A model generated the notes under the pieces. It saw nothing but the letters and a program-made list of their open reading frames with translations. It was not told where the DNA came from and made no database searches. A stretch of DNA of 61,832 nucleotides from an uncultured Methanobrevibacter sp. (lineage in GTDB: Archaea > Methanobacteriota > Methanobacteria > Methanobacteriales > Methanobacteriaceae): the NCBI RefSeq assembly GCF_902764455.1, contig NZ_CACWVY010000007.1, positions 1-61,832 on the forward strand, written 5' to 3'. The position numbers and the translations under genes are program-made. The first letter of the stretch is position 1, and the number at the start of each line of letters is the position of its first letter. Positions 27,638 through 37,112 of this stretch are shown here, piece by piece.

Positions 27638-28050
27638 TGGCTCTTAACTTAAGTCCTGAAAAGGGAGTAAAACTCACAAAAAAAGATAGGGCACATGTCC
27701 TGACAAAAATGAAACAAGGATGGAAGGCGACATGTCTGATTCCTGATTATGTATTTGATGAAAATGGCGATATACAAATTAACTCTGATAAAAATCGTCG
27801 TTTAGTTAAAATCGTTAAAATCCTGGATGATGGAATACATATTGAAAAAGCGCTTAAAAGCAAAACCCTTAGAATCAAATGGGAAAAAATAGCTTCAATA
27901 AGCATGTCAAAAGAAGTCAAAGATGGTTTGGAAATACAAATGCGTGACGGTAAATATGTATCATTCAGCATTTATAATTCCTATAAAATAAAACAAAATA
28001 CAGAATTTATAGCTAATCATATAGCTAAAAAGGCAAATGAGAGGAATTAA
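27637..28050 (+). CDS. Conserved hypothetical, possible PH-like domain
   Basis: 137 aa, basic, without signal or membrane segments. The middle (~residues 40-125) alternates hydrophobic strands, ending SFSIYNSYKIKQNTEFIANHIAKKA, which resembles bacterial PH/GRAM-like folds. Its ATG overlaps the stop of the CobQ-like gene, so it is probably translated with it and may act in the same process. No firm family is recognised. Confidence 0.7.
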   Translation: MALNLSPEKGVKLTKKDRAHVLTKMKQGWKATCLIPDYVFDENGDIQINSDKNRRLVKIVKILDDGIHIEKALKSKTLRIKWEKIASISMSKEVKDGLEIQMRDGKYVSFSIYNSYKIKQNTEFIANHIAKKANERN

Positions 28051-28734
28051 TTATTCCTCTAAATATTTATTAATGATGTCTTCGCCTCTAAGCAAGACTA
28101 ATCCGTTTTTTTCAGCGTATTTACGAGCATCAGCAACTGAGGTAGCTTGTCCAGTTTCACCATCCATCATTTCACAAACTACACAGACCGGAGTCACACC
28201 AGCCATTTCACATAAGGCAAGACCTATTTCTGTGTGTCCTTGTCTATTTTTAACTAATCCGTCTGATCCTCTTAAAAGACATACATGACCAGGAGATCTA
28301 AATGTTGCTCCAAACTCATCAAATCTTTCTTCTTTCATCATGATAGCCATTTCACTAATTGTCATAGCTCTGTCATGATCTGTAACACCAGTGAAAGATT
28401 TTCTGTGGTTAGTCCATATTGAAAATGATGATCTTTCATCGTATGGAATATCGGTTGGTGCAAGTTTAGCTAGTTCAGGGTATGTTTCTGTTGCAGCTTT
28501 CATAATGTCAACCATGAACGGCAAGTGAATAGCTTCACAAAAATCAGCATGTAAACAATTACAGATTAATCCGCCTGCGTCATTTCTCATTGTTGCAATG
28601 GATTTAGGGGTTACAAATTCAGAAGCGATAATCATATCAACTTCTCCTTCCCTATCATCATCATCAAAAACTAGTACGAATTCACCATTTCTAATAGCTT
28701 CTAAAGCTTCATCTAAGTTTGTTTCTTGATTCAT
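28051..28734 (-). CDS. ribB: 3,4-dihydroxy-2-butanone 4-phosphate synthase
   Basis: 227 aa, single-function RibB. The metal-binding acidic motif is FDDDDREGEVD (23-33). Further markers are the MRNDAGGLICNCL segment, RSPGHVCLLRG, and RQGHTEIGLAL with the catalytic His. It turns ribulose 5-phosphate into the four-carbon unit of riboflavin. AAGGAGA precedes the ATG. It is directly downstream of an FMN riboswitch, so synthesis should fall when FMN is plentiful. ribH is at 56269 and ribK is just upstream. Confidence 0.95.
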   Translation of the reverse strand: MNQETNLDEALEAIRNGEFVLVFDDDDREGEVDMIIASEFVTPKSIATMRNDAGGLICNCLHADFCEAIHLPFMVDIMKAATETYPELAKLAPTDIPYDERSSFSIWTNHRKSFTGVTDHDRAMTISEMAIMMKEERFDEFGATFRSPGHVCLLRGSDGLVKNRQGHTEIGLALCEMAGVTPVCVVCEMMDGETGQATSVADARKYAEKNGLVLLRGEDIINKYLEE

Positions 28735-28787
28735 AGTAATATCTCCTTATTTACTAGAACCAGGGCTAAAAATAACTAAATACTATT

Positions 28788-28917
28788 ATCTTCTCTTCCA
28801 TCCGGACTGTTACCGTCGGTTTTGGAATCTCACCAAATCAACACATATTTTGTGCTCGTGGACTTATTTTTTTAAATCACCACCGGTGGGGAATTGCACC
28901 CCGCCCCGAGAACGTAT
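28788..28917 (-). ncRNA. FMN riboswitch (RFN element) in the ribB leader
   Basis: On the minus strand the conserved blocks of the FMN aptamer appear in order: GTTCTC, GGGGCGGGGTGCAATTCCCC, ACCGGTGGTGAT, CCACGAGC, GGTGAGATTCC, ACCGACGGTAACAGTCCGG, ATGGAAGAGAA. The closing P1 stem is formed by TTCTC and GAGAA at the ends. About 50 nt separate the aptamer from the ribB ATG, including AAGGAGA, so control of translation or of early termination is possible. The element starts 55 nt downstream of the ribK stop. Confidence 0.95.
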
Positions 28918-28972
28918 TATCAAATATATTTATCATGTATAAAATACTTTTTGGTAAAAAAATAGAAATGAT

Positions 28973-29347
28973 TTAAAATTCAAGATAAACTATATCTCCA
29001 TCATTGAGATTCAACTTTTCCCTTACTTTAATTTCTGCAATAAATTCAAGGTACTTTTCTTCATGAGTGGTTTTTGCCGGAAAAACAATAGCTCCATCAA
29101 TTTCATCATTTAATTTAGCTTTAATATATTTTACAGCACCAAAACCATCATCAGGCTTTATCAAATTTTTGCAGGAATTCTTGATTTGAGAAATTTCATC
29201 CAGATACTGTTCATTAACAACAATGTTAAGTGTTCCAGGATATGGAACAAATCCCAAGTTTTTCTTAAACTCCTTAGTGTAAAATTCCTGTGACATGAAA
29301 TATTCAGCTTTTCCCAAACCTGTTGTAATTTCACCCTCAATTTTCAT
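28973..29347 (-). CDS. ribK: CTP-dependent riboflavin kinase
   Basis: The ATG at 29347 (MKIEGEITTGLG) is chosen because AGGGGGT lies five bases upstream. The ~124-aa size and motifs match archaeal RibK (MJ0056/DUF120): GLGKAEYFMSQEFY, PYPGTLNIVV, and IVFPAKTTH. It phosphorylates riboflavin with CTP to make FMN, the ligand of the riboswitch immediately downstream. Same strand as ribB; the two may be one transcript with the riboswitch inside it. Confidence 0.92.
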   Translation of the reverse strand: MKIEGEITTGLGKAEYFMSQEFYTKEFKKNLGFVPYPGTLNIVVNEQYLDEISQIKNSCKNLIKPDDGFGAVKYIKAKLNDEIDGAIVFPAKTTHEEKYLEFIAEIKVREKLNLNDGDIVYLEF

Positions 29348-29572
29348 AAAATACCCCCTAATTAAAATGACATGTAACAAAGATTAACATCAAAATATCA
29401 ATTATAATTTTAATTTAATTAATGTATAGAATCTTTTACTAAAATTTAAATTAAGTAATGTAGATTCATAACTATAATTAATACATTTTAATTAATAAAT
29501 ATTTTTGAAGAAATTTATTTAACGATAGAAATACAAAATATTATTATAATAAAATTTTACAGGGTAATTGAA

Positions 29573-31216
29573 ATGGAAATAAAAACTATCTCTACAGACG
29601 TGTTAATAATTGGTTCAGGAGGAGCAGGCTCAAGGGCTGCAATTGAAGTTGATAATGCTGGATTAAAAGCTATTATCGTGTCCAAAGGTCTTTCATTTAG
29701 ATCAGGTTGTACTGGAATGGCTGAAGGCGGATACAACGCAGTATTTAAAACCGTTGATAAGGATGATTCAATTGAGGCACACATACAAGATACACTTAAA
29801 GGCGGAAGCTACCTCAATGACAAAAAACTAGTTGACATTCTAGTAAACGAATCACCGAAAAGACTTATTGATTTGGAAAACTACGGTGCACTATTTGACA
29901 GACAGGAATCCGGTGAAATTGATCAAAGACCATTCGGTGGTCAAACCTACAGAAGAACATGCTATCAAGGAGATAGAACAGGCGCAGAATTATTAAACGC
30001 TCTTAAAGAAGAAATCATAAAAAGAGATATTGAATGCATTGAAGAAGTCATGATTACCTCATTGGTTACCTTAGATGATGAAGTCATTGGTGCAACCGGT
30101 TTAAACTTAAAGGATTCAAGTTTAATTTATTTTAAAGCAAAATCTGTTATTTTAGCCAGCGGAGGTGCTGGTCAATTATTCCCTGTAACATCAAACACCT
30201 CACAAAAAAACGGAGATGGTTTTGCAATTGCATACAGAGCAGGTGCCGATTTAATAGATATGGAACAGATACAGTTCCACCCGACAGGAATGGTAACACC
30301 AAAATCCAAAAGAGGAATCCTTGTAACAGAAGCGGTCAGAGCAGAGGGCGGACTTCTCATAAATAAAGACGGTGAAAGATTTATGAGCAGATATGCTCCT
30401 GAAAAAATGGAACTGGCTACCCGTGATGTTGTTGCCCGTTCAATATACAGCGAAATTATTGAAGGGCGAGGTACCGAAAACGGAGGAGTATACCTGGACA
30501 TTTCCCATCTGGATGATGACTATATTGATGAAAAACTTGAAACAATGGTTTTGCAATTTGAAAATGTCGGTGTGGACATTAAACATGAGCCTATAGAAGT
30601 AGCACCTACAGCTCACCACTTTATGGGTGGTCTGAAAATAGATACCGACGGATCAACTTCAATTAAAAACCTCTTTGGAGCCGGAGAAGTCTGCGGAGGA
30701 GTTCATGGAGCTAACCGTTTAGGAGGTAATGCACTTGCTGATACACAGGTATTTGGAAAAATATCCGGTGAAAGTGCATCCAAAGCCTGTAAAAATACAG
30801 AACTTAAAACTAATGAAAAACAGGTTAAAGAGGAAGCTTCAAGAATAGAAAATCTATTTAAAGAAGGTTCAATTAAACCAAAAGAATTTAAAAATAGAAT
30901 CAAAAAGCTAATGTGGGAAAAAGTTTCAATTGTTCGTGATGAAAAAACACTGAACGAAGCATTGAAGGAACTGCTTGAAATGCAAAAAGAACTGGACAAC
31001 CTAAGTGTCAGTGATAAAAAGCAATACAATACTGATTTAGTTAATGCTCTTGAAGTCATTAATATGGTTGAAATCTGTATTTTATCTGTAAAATCTGCAA
31101 TATTACGTAGAGAAAGTAGAGGAGCTCATTTCAGATCCGATTTCCCTGAAACAAATGATGAGTGGAAAAGAAGTATTATTGTTAATCAAAAAGAAATAAA
31201 ATTTGAAGCTAGATAG
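29573..31216 (+). CDS. tfrA: Fumarate reductase/succinate dehydrogenase flavoprotein (TfrA-like)
   Basis: 547 aa. The FAD-binding fold starts at VLIIGSGGAGSRAA; RSGCTGMAEGGYNA and the catalytic HPTG, REGG-like AVRAEGG, and APTAHHFMGG segments follow. The C-terminal helical domain is present. In Methanobacteriales the CoM-SH/CoB-SH-dependent fumarate reductase has TfrA and TfrB encoded at separate loci, which fits the absence of an iron-sulfur subunit here. It feeds the incomplete reductive TCA branch. SdhA-type naming is the alternative. The 3' end overlaps the convergent deaminase gene by eight bases. Confidence 0.88.
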   Translation: MEIKTISTDVLIIGSGGAGSRAAIEVDNAGLKAIIVSKGLSFRSGCTGMAEGGYNAVFKTVDKDDSIEAHIQDTLKGGSYLNDKKLVDILVNESPKRLIDLENYGALFDRQESGEIDQRPFGGQTYRRTCYQGDRTGAELLNALKEEIIKRDIECIEEVMITSLVTLDDEVIGATGLNLKDSSLIYFKAKSVILASGGAGQLFPVTSNTSQKNGDGFAIAYRAGADLIDMEQIQFHPTGMVTPKSKRGILVTEAVRAEGGLLINKDGERFMSRYAPEKMELATRDVVARSIYSEIIEGRGTENGGVYLDISHLDDDYIDEKLETMVLQFENVGVDIKHEPIEVAPTAHHFMGGLKIDTDGSTSIKNLFGAGEVCGGVHGANRLGGNALADTQVFGKISGESASKACKNTELKTNEKQVKEEASRIENLFKEGSIKPKEFKNRIKKLMWEKVSIVRDEKTLNEALKELLEMQKELDNLSVSDKKQYNTDLVNALEVINMVEICILSVKSAILRRESRGAHFRSDFPETNDEWKRSIIVNQKEIKFEAR

Positions 31217-31224
31217 CTTCTTTT
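31205..31224. terminator. Hairpin shared by convergent tfrA and deaminase genes
   Basis: GAAGCTA-GA-TAGCTTC followed by TTTT, covering both stop codons. Confidence 0.6.
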
Positions 31225-32513
31225 AAATTTTTAATTGCTTCGCGAGCTTTGTCATAGATTTCTTGCTCATCCAATACAGTTAATTTTTTATTTTCCATTA
31301 ATATTTTTCCATTACAAATTGTAGTGTCTACATTTGAACCGTTAGCTGAATAAATCATGTTGGATGTTAATGTAGAACTGTCCGGAACCATATTAGCGGA
31401 ATTTGTATCAACTAAAATAATATCTGCTTTTTTGCCTACTTCAATTGAACCAATCTCATCACTTAAACCTAAAGCTTCAGCACCTTTGATAGTACCCATG
31501 GCTATAGCTTCATGTGAGTTTAAAACATTAGGATCAAGGGTTGAAACCTTTTGAAGTAAACTTGCAGTTTTTAATTCTTCAATTAAATCAAGATTATTGT
31601 TGGAAGAAGCACCGTCTGTACCAATTGAAACGCAAATATCATTTTCAATCAATTTGGAAACTGGAGATATTCCTGAAGCCAATTTCATGTTACTGCACGG
31701 ATTGTGTGAAACTTTTACACCATGTTTTTTTATGATTTCAATTTCATCATCACTTAACCATACACAGTGAGCTGCAACAACATCAGGACCTAAAAAGCCT
31801 ATTTTTTCAAGATATTCAAATGGCCTTAATCCTTTTTCTTCTGAAACATCATTGATTTCCTTCTGGGTTTCTGAAACGTGTATATGAATACCCATATTGT
31901 ATTCGTCAGCCAGTTGACGCACTTTTATCAGCAGTTCCTCTGAAGCTGTGTAAGGAGAGTGAGGTCCGAAGAAAACTTTTATTCTTCCGTCAGCCATTCC
32001 ATTGCAGTTTTCAAATAATGTTAAATTTTCCCTGATTTCAGCTTCTCTTCTTTCAGCATCTCCAAAATCAATCATTCCATAAGACAAAACAGCTCTGATT
32101 CCTGCCTCATCAATAGCACGTGCCACATCTTCCATGTAAAAGTACATGTCGGAAAATGTTGTGGTTCCTGACTTGATAAGTTCAACAGCTCCTAAAAGAG
32201 CCCCAATATAACAATAATCTCCATTAAGATTAGCTTCCATTGGCCATATATGATCATTTAACCAGCTGTCCAAACTTAAATCATCAGCTAATCCTCTAAA
32301 TAAAGTCATGGATAAATGAGTATGAGTATTTACTAATCCAGGAAGTAAAATTTTTCCTGAAGCATCAATTATTTTATCAACGTTAGTTTCATCAATTTCA
32401 TCTGAAATTTCTGCGATTAAATCATTTTTAATTAAAAGAGATTGTCTTTTTTCTTCAAAATTATTCGGATTTAAGATAAATGCATTCTTAATTAAAATAG
32501 TATTATCTGACAT
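31209..32513 (-). CDS. dadD: 5'-deoxyadenosine/MTA/SAH deaminase (amidohydrolase)
   Basis: 434 aa of the amidohydrolase fold: metal ligands NTHTHLSMTLFRG near residue 60, HIHVSETQKE, VVAAHCVWL and SIGTDGASSNNNLD. It matches archaeal DadD (MJ1541), which deaminates 5'-deoxyadenosine and also SAH and MTA, allowing recycling of SAM by-products. Radical SAM enzymes, two of which lie in this window, produce 5'-deoxyadenosine. Confidence 0.88.
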   Translation of the reverse strand: MSDNTILIKNAFILNPNNFEEKRQSLLIKNDLIAEISDEIDETNVDKIIDASGKILLPGLVNTHTHLSMTLFRGLADDLSLDSWLNDHIWPMEANLNGDYCYIGALLGAVELIKSGTTTFSDMYFYMEDVARAIDEAGIRAVLSYGMIDFGDAERREAEIRENLTLFENCNGMADGRIKVFFGPHSPYTASEELLIKVRQLADEYNMGIHIHVSETQKEINDVSEEKGLRPFEYLEKIGFLGPDVVAAHCVWLSDDEIEIIKKHGVKVSHNPCSNMKLASGISPVSKLIENDICVSIGTDGASSNNNLDLIEELKTASLLQKVSTLDPNVLNSHEAIAMGTIKGAEALGLSDEIGSIEVGKKADIILVDTNSANMVPDSSTLTSNMIYSANGSNVDTTICNGKILMENKKLTVLDEQEIYDKAREAIKNLKEAI

Positions 32514-32542
32514 AATAACACCTAAAAAAATAAAAAAAGTAG

Positions 32543-32568
32543 TTAAAAACTTATTTATAAGTTTTTAA
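32543..32568 (-). terminator. Histone gene terminator
   Basis: TTAAAAACTTAT and ATAAGTTTTTAA arms (12 bp, perfect) with a two-base loop at the end of the histone gene, followed on the minus strand by an A/T-rich tract. Confidence 0.6.
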
Positions 32569-32761
32569 TTGCTAATTTGATATCATCTGCTTTAACAGTT
32601 TTACGTTTTGCGATTTTAGCTACTTGGTTTGCTTCTTTAGCAACGTTACGAGCAACTTCTTCTAAGTATGCAGCTAATTCTTCTTTTGCATCTTCGCTAA
32701 CTCTTTCAGCACCAGATTCTTTAATGATTCTTGCAATAGGAGCTTTTGGTATTTCAGACAT
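32555..32761 (-). CDS. Archaeal histone
   Basis: The ATG at 32761 ([20 protein letters not shown]) is preceded by GAGGTGA; 68 aa, the HMf/HMt size. The histone-fold residues are intact: [12 protein letters not shown] at helix 1/loop 1 and [13 protein letters not shown] at loop 2/helix 3. It wraps DNA as dimers and longer stacks. A long inverted repeat lies in its 5' region. Confidence 0.96.
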   Translation of the reverse strand: MSEIPKAPIARIIKESGAERVSEDAKEELAAYLEEVARNVAKEANQVAKIAKRKTVKADDIKLAIKNL

Positions 32762-32791
32762 AATTTTCACCTCACTATAAGTTAATCAAAA

Positions 32792-32819
32792 CTTATTATT
32801 AACATCGATTAATAATAAG
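32792..32819. promoter_or_regulatory. Long inverted repeat upstream of the histone gene
   Basis: Perfect 11-bp arms CTTATTATTAA and TTAATAATAAG separated by six bases (CATCGA), centred about 45 bases before the histone ATG. It could be an operator or a leader hairpin. Confidence 0.6.
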
Positions 32820-32960
32820 CTAAATATCATATTACATGACTTAATATTTAAATATTTTGCAAAATTAAAGGATAAATTAGAAAATAATCAAGTATATTGA
32901 GAAAGTATTTAATAAAAAGATTTAAAATATATTATAAGAAAAAAATATTGAGAAGATAAG

Positions 32961-33821
32961 ATGAAAATAAAAATTGCCATTCCTTCCAAGGGTAGAATAA
33001 GTGAACCATCAATAAACATTTTAGAAAAGGCTGGTTTAGGATTAATCGATAAAAATAATAGAAAACTGATTTCAAAAACATTTAACGAAAATATAGAGGT
33101 AATGTTTGCACGGGCATCTGATATTCCTGAATTTGTAAATGACGGAGTAGCAGATATGGGAATAACTGGTGTAGATTTAATTAAGGAAAGTGAATCAGAA
33201 GTCATTGAATTACTCGACTTGAGGTTTGGACAAACTAAATTGGTCCTTGCATCTCCTGAGGAGTCAAATATAAACTCCATAGATGATATAACACAGGACA
33301 TGAAAGTTGCTACTGAATTTCCTACTTTAACTGAAAAATATTTAAATGAAAATGGTTTAAATTTGAAAATCGTGAAATTAAGCGGATCTACAGAAGCAGC
33401 TCCATTTATCGGCATAGCCGATTTAATTACTGATTTAACCAGTACTGGAACCACTTTAAAAATGAATCACCTTAAAATTATTGACACAATACTTGAAAGC
33501 AGCATAAAACTCATTGCTAATGAAGATAGCTTAAAATCAAAAAAAGAGCTAATTGAAGCAGTCAGTACAAGTATTAAAGGTGTGCTGGATGCCGACCGTA
33601 AAAAACTTGTAACAATGAATGTTAAAACAAAGGATTTGGATAAAGTTAAAGAAGTAATGCCGTCCATGGGCGGTTTAACAATATCTGAAGTACTGTCCAA
33701 TGAAAAAACTGTAGCAGTTCAGGCAGTAATTGATGAAAAAGAGGTATTCGAACTGGTCAATGACTTGAGAAATGCTGGTGCAAAAGATATACTTGTAATG
33801 CCTATTGAAAGAATTATTTAA
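32961..33821 (+). CDS. hisG: ATP phosphoribosyltransferase (long form)
   Basis: 286 aa, long-form HisG with a C-terminal ACT-like regulatory domain (~residues 215-286). The start is KIAIPSKGRISEP, and the PRPP loop is TDLTSTGTTL near residue 160. It catalyses the first, histidine-inhibited step of histidine synthesis and needs no HisZ. No other his gene is adjacent; pyrB follows after 12 bases. Confidence 0.95.
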   Translation: MKIKIAIPSKGRISEPSINILEKAGLGLIDKNNRKLISKTFNENIEVMFARASDIPEFVNDGVADMGITGVDLIKESESEVIELLDLRFGQTKLVLASPEESNINSIDDITQDMKVATEFPTLTEKYLNENGLNLKIVKLSGSTEAAPFIGIADLITDLTSTGTTLKMNHLKIIDTILESSIKLIANEDSLKSKKELIEAVSTSIKGVLDADRKKLVTMNVKTKDLDKVKEVMPSMGGLTISEVLSNEKTVAVQAVIDEKEVFELVNDLRNAGAKDILVMPIERII

Positions 33822-33833
33822 AAACTGGAAGGG

Positions 33834-34769
33834 TTGATTAGAATTTTTGATTTAAAAAACATAATTTCAATTAAAGATTTTGAAAGAAAAGATGTTGATT
33901 ATATTCTCGAAGAAGCTGAAAAATTAGAGGATATTGCAAAATCAAGAGAAACATGTGATGAACTTAAAGGAAAACTTCTTGGTTTAATGTTTTTTGAACC
34001 ATCAACAAGGACAAAAATGTCTTTTGAAACTGCAATTAAACGTTTGGGTGGAGATGGAATCGGATTTGAAAACAGCGGATCAAGTTCTGTTTCCAAAGGT
34101 GAAAGCATTGCAGACACAGCAAAAATGTTTGAAGGATATTGTGATGCACTGGTTATCAGGCATGAACTTGAGGGAGTATCAAAATTCATATCAGATATAG
34201 TGGATGTTCCTGTTATAAATGCAGGTGATGGAGCCGGTCAGCACCCAACACAAACATTACTTGACTTATACACTATCAAAAAAGAAATTGGAGAAATTGA
34301 CAACTTAAAAATAGCCTTGATTGGTGACTTGAAATATGGACGAACAGTTCATTCCCTATCAAATGCATTAGGATTATACAAAAATGTTACCCTTTATTTG
34401 GTTTCACCGCCTGAGCTAAAAATGCCTCAAGAAGTATTTCACGATATTAACAAAACAAATGTAACATGGATTGAAGTAGATTCAATTGAAGAAATAATTG
34501 ATGATGTTAATGTTTTATATGTAACCAGAATCCAAAAAGAGCGATTTGGGGATATCAATGATTATTTAAAAATAAAAGGAGCTTATATAATTAACAAAAA
34601 AATGTTAGAAGGTAAAGATCTGATTGTTATGCATCCTTTACCAAGAGTTGATGAAATAGATACTGATGTGGATAATACAAAATACAACAAATATTTTACA
34701 CAGGCGGCCAATGCTGTTCCAGTTAGAATGGCAATTCTAAAAACATTAATAAAAAACAACCCTAAATAG
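33834..34769 (+). CDS. pyrB: Aspartate carbamoyltransferase catalytic subunit
   Basis: 311 aa with a TTG start preceded by GGAAGGG. Carbamoyl-phosphate motif [14 protein letters not shown] and aspartate-side HPTQTLLDL are intact, as is [10 protein letters not shown]. It makes carbamoyl-aspartate for pyrimidines. The regulatory subunit gene pyrI is not adjacent. It probably shares a transcript with hisG and ends by overlapping the convergent orc1/cdc6 gene. Confidence 0.95.
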   Translation: MIRIFDLKNIISIKDFERKDVDYILEEAEKLEDIAKSRETCDELKGKLLGLMFFEPSTRTKMSFETAIKRLGGDGIGFENSGSSSVSKGESIADTAKMFEGYCDALVIRHELEGVSKFISDIVDVPVINAGDGAGQHPTQTLLDLYTIKKEIGEIDNLKIALIGDLKYGRTVHSLSNALGLYKNVTLYLVSPPELKMPQEVFHDINKTNVTWIEVDSIEEIIDDVNVLYVTRIQKERFGDINDYLKIKGAYIINKKMLEGKDLIVMHPLPRVDEIDTDVDNTKYNKYFTQAANAVPVRMAILKTLIKNNPK

Positions 34770-34783
34770 TGTAAAGGGTTGTT
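34755..34783. terminator. Hairpin between convergent pyrB and orc1/cdc6
   Basis: AACAACCCT and AGGGTTGTT, a perfect 9-bp stem with an 11-base loop, spanning both stop codons; A-run on one side and T-run on the other. Confidence 0.65.
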
Positions 34784-35931
34784 TCAAGTAATGTTTCATC
34801 ACATTGAAGTTTGATAATATTGGTTCTTCCTTTTCCACGACCACGTGAAACTGTGTTTGTAGAAATAATACCCAATAACTCAAGTTCATTTATAAAATCA
34901 AAGATTCTTCTATAGGTTACAGCATCTTTTTTGGAAATTTCCTTATATTCCTCATATAATTTACCTGAAGATATTTCTTCATCCTGCTTTGTCAAGTTGA
35001 GGATAGCTTCCAAAACCCTTTGTTGCTGTAGCGGCAATGTGGAAATAATTTCAGTAACTTTATTGTGTTCAATAGTATCCTTAGCTTTTCTTACATGTTC
35101 ACCTGTGACTTTTTCTGAATTATCATCAAATGCCAATTCACCTGCATTTTTTAAAAGATCAAGAGCATATCTTGCATCACCTTCTTCTTTAGCAGCCATT
35201 GCAGAACATAATGGAATTACATCATCATCCAAAACTCCTTCTTTAAAAGACAACTCTGCCCTTTCAGATAAAATGTCAGATAACTGATCTGCTCCGTATG
35301 GAGGGAAAACAATCTCCTTATCTTTTAAGCTGCTGGTTACTCTGGATTTTATTAAATTCTTAAAGTCTAAAAAGTTACTGATTGATAAAACAGAAACATT
35401 GTCTGTTCTTGTTAATGTGTATAATATTCCATCACCATCTTTTTCAAGCAAAATGTCAATCTCATCCAAAATAACAATTAATTGCAGTTTTTTACCGAAT
35501 GCATTGGTTCTGAAAATATCCCTGAATGTGTTGACAACTTCACCTTTAGTCCAACCACGATTAGGAACATCACGGCCTAACTGATTACATAATCTGGCTA
35601 AAACCTGATACTCAGTATTGTAATCTGTACATCTGACATATTCAACTTTAACAAATACATTTTTCTTATTAGCAATTTCAATTAGCTGTTCACGTGCAAA
35701 CTTGGATGCTGCAGTCTTTCCTGTTCCTGTTTTTCCATAAAGAGTAACATTAGAAGGAGTAATGTTGTTTAAAACATCTACCCAATATTTTGCAATCTGT
35801 CTGATTTGATCTTCTCTGTGAACCAATTTATCAGGTAAATATCTATGATCCAATGGAGCTTTATCTTTAAATATACTTTTCGATACTGTATTACCCATAT
35901 CTTTTTCTAAATCTTCAAAAACGTTTGACAT
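34762..35931 (-). CDS. orc1: Origin recognition/initiator protein Orc1/Cdc6
   Basis: The ATG at 35931 ([12 protein letters not shown]) follows GTGGTGG; 389 aa. AAA+ motifs: Walker A GKTGTGKT (66-73), Walker [12 protein letters not shown], sensor 1 SISN, then a sensor-2/lid domain. A C-terminal winged helix (~300-389) includes [16 protein letters not shown]. It binds origin boxes and loads MCM. The gene borders the origin and reads away from it, the usual archaeal arrangement. Confidence 0.96.
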   Translation of the reverse strand: MSNVFEDLEKDMGNTVSKSIFKDKAPLDHRYLPDKLVHREDQIRQIAKYWVDVLNNITPSNVTLYGKTGTGKTAASKFAREQLIEIANKKNVFVKVEYVRCTDYNTEYQVLARLCNQLGRDVPNRGWTKGEVVNTFRDIFRTNAFGKKLQLIVILDEIDILLEKDGDGILYTLTRTDNVSVLSISNFLDFKNLIKSRVTSSLKDKEIVFPPYGADQLSDILSERAELSFKEGVLDDDVIPLCSAMAAKEEGDARYALDLLKNAGELAFDDNSEKVTGEHVRKAKDTIEHNKVTEIISTLPLQQQRVLEAILNLTKQDEEISSGKLYEEYKEISKKDAVTYRRIFDFINELELLGIISTNTVSRGRGKGRTNIIKLQCDETLLETTLYTI

Positions 35932-35965
35932 TATACCACCACAATAATAAGTAAAAATCATGAAA

Positions 35966-36568
35966 AATAATTAAGTATAATTTCCAGTGTTATTAATATT
36001 TACCACCTGATAAATAAACTTTTTCATTGCAAAAGTGCCATGAATTGATAAATTTAAGAAAATGTAAAAAATTTTCTCTGTTTAAAATGATTTATAATAT
36101 TATTAAACAATTTAAATTTACTATTTTTAATAAATTGAAGTTAAAATTGAATATTTATAAGAATTAAATATTTTAAGACATTTAAAATAAAAAAATGAAA
36201 TATCACTATTTCAAATATAAAATAATAATTTCAAGTGTAAATATTAAAGAAAAACAATGAAAATAAGGCCTCAGATGGCTTGAAAAACAAGATTTTTGAA
36301 AAAATTATAATGATTTTACATTGAGAGGGAGACATGTATTGCAAGTGTAAACAATTTCATGCGCAAAGCAAAATTGAAGGGGTGTGTTTCAAGTGTAACA
36401 AAAATGAGAAATTGTAATGAAATTGTAACATGATAGACACAATCAAATAATGTAGTGAAAATGAAAAAATAGAGAGATAAATTTCAAGTGTTTACAGTTG
36501 AAATATACCTCTTCTGTCTTAATATACCCTCGTAAATGTTACAGTTGAAAAGTACCTCTCCCTCTCTA
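35966..36568. other. Replication origin (oriC) with inverted ORB clusters
   Basis: The gap of about 630 bp upstream of orc1/cdc6 holds repeated origin boxes. Minus-oriented TTACACTTGAAA-type cores lie at 36229-36240, 36339-36350 (one change), 36387-36398 and, weaker, 36482-36493. Plus-oriented TTACAGTTGAAA cores lie at 36492-36503 and 36539-36550. The boxes at 36339-36350 (read on minus) and 36539 (read on plus) both carry TCTCCCTCTC at bases 19-28, so a full box is about 28 bp. An extremely A/T-rich stretch (36030-36230) would be the unwinding element. The core equals the mini-ORB described in Methanothermobacter. Confidence 0.92.
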
Positions 36569-37048
36569 CAAGAACATATCATTCTCATTTGAAGGAACAG
36601 TAAAGTCATTCAAACTGCCAAATTTCTTATCAATTAACCAAATACAATGTAATTTAGCTTTGAAAACTCTTTTCATAGTTTTCATAAATTCATGTTTAGT
36701 TAAACCATCATTAAATATTTGTTCAGTAACAACGAATTGCTGTAAAATGTTCTGGTTGATTTGAAGTTCAAAATCAACTAAAAAATTATTTAATCCAAAG
36801 TTTAATTCCAGAATGAAATCTTTTTGAGTTTTAACATCTGTTGACTTCATCAAATCAAGATGTTGTGGAGCTACCTGAGTAGCACATGCAATTATAATAC
36901 AGTCTTTATCTTTAGGTTTAACAACATCCATAATATTCTCTTTTGGAAACTCAACAATAAAATGAAAATCAGCATTCTCATCATATTTCATTTCTCTTAA
37001 GCAATCTTCGTCAAGTAACCATTTTTTGATTTGTTCTTCGATTTCCAT
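36566..37048 (-). CDS. Conserved hypothetical, DUF2299-like
   Basis: 160 aa, cytosolic, mixed alpha/beta, with EIEEQIKKWLLDED at the start, a CIIIACATQV strand and a long helical tail. I think it belongs to archaeal DUF2299, but from memory only. Its stop codon overlaps the outermost origin box, so it is the origin-flanking gene opposite orc1/cdc6. No function is known. Confidence 0.65.
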   Translation of the reverse strand: MEIEEQIKKWLLDEDCLREMKYDENADFHFIVEFPKENIMDVVKPKDKDCIIIACATQVAPQHLDLMKSTDVKTQKDFILELNFGLNNFLVDFELQINQNILQQFVVTEQIFNDGLTKHEFMKTMKRVFKAKLHCIWLIDKKFGSLNDFTVPSNENDMFL

Positions 37049-37112
37049 GTTATCATCTTTTTTAAAATTATAAATAATAAATTATTTATTTTTTTATTAT
37101 ATATAATAAAGT

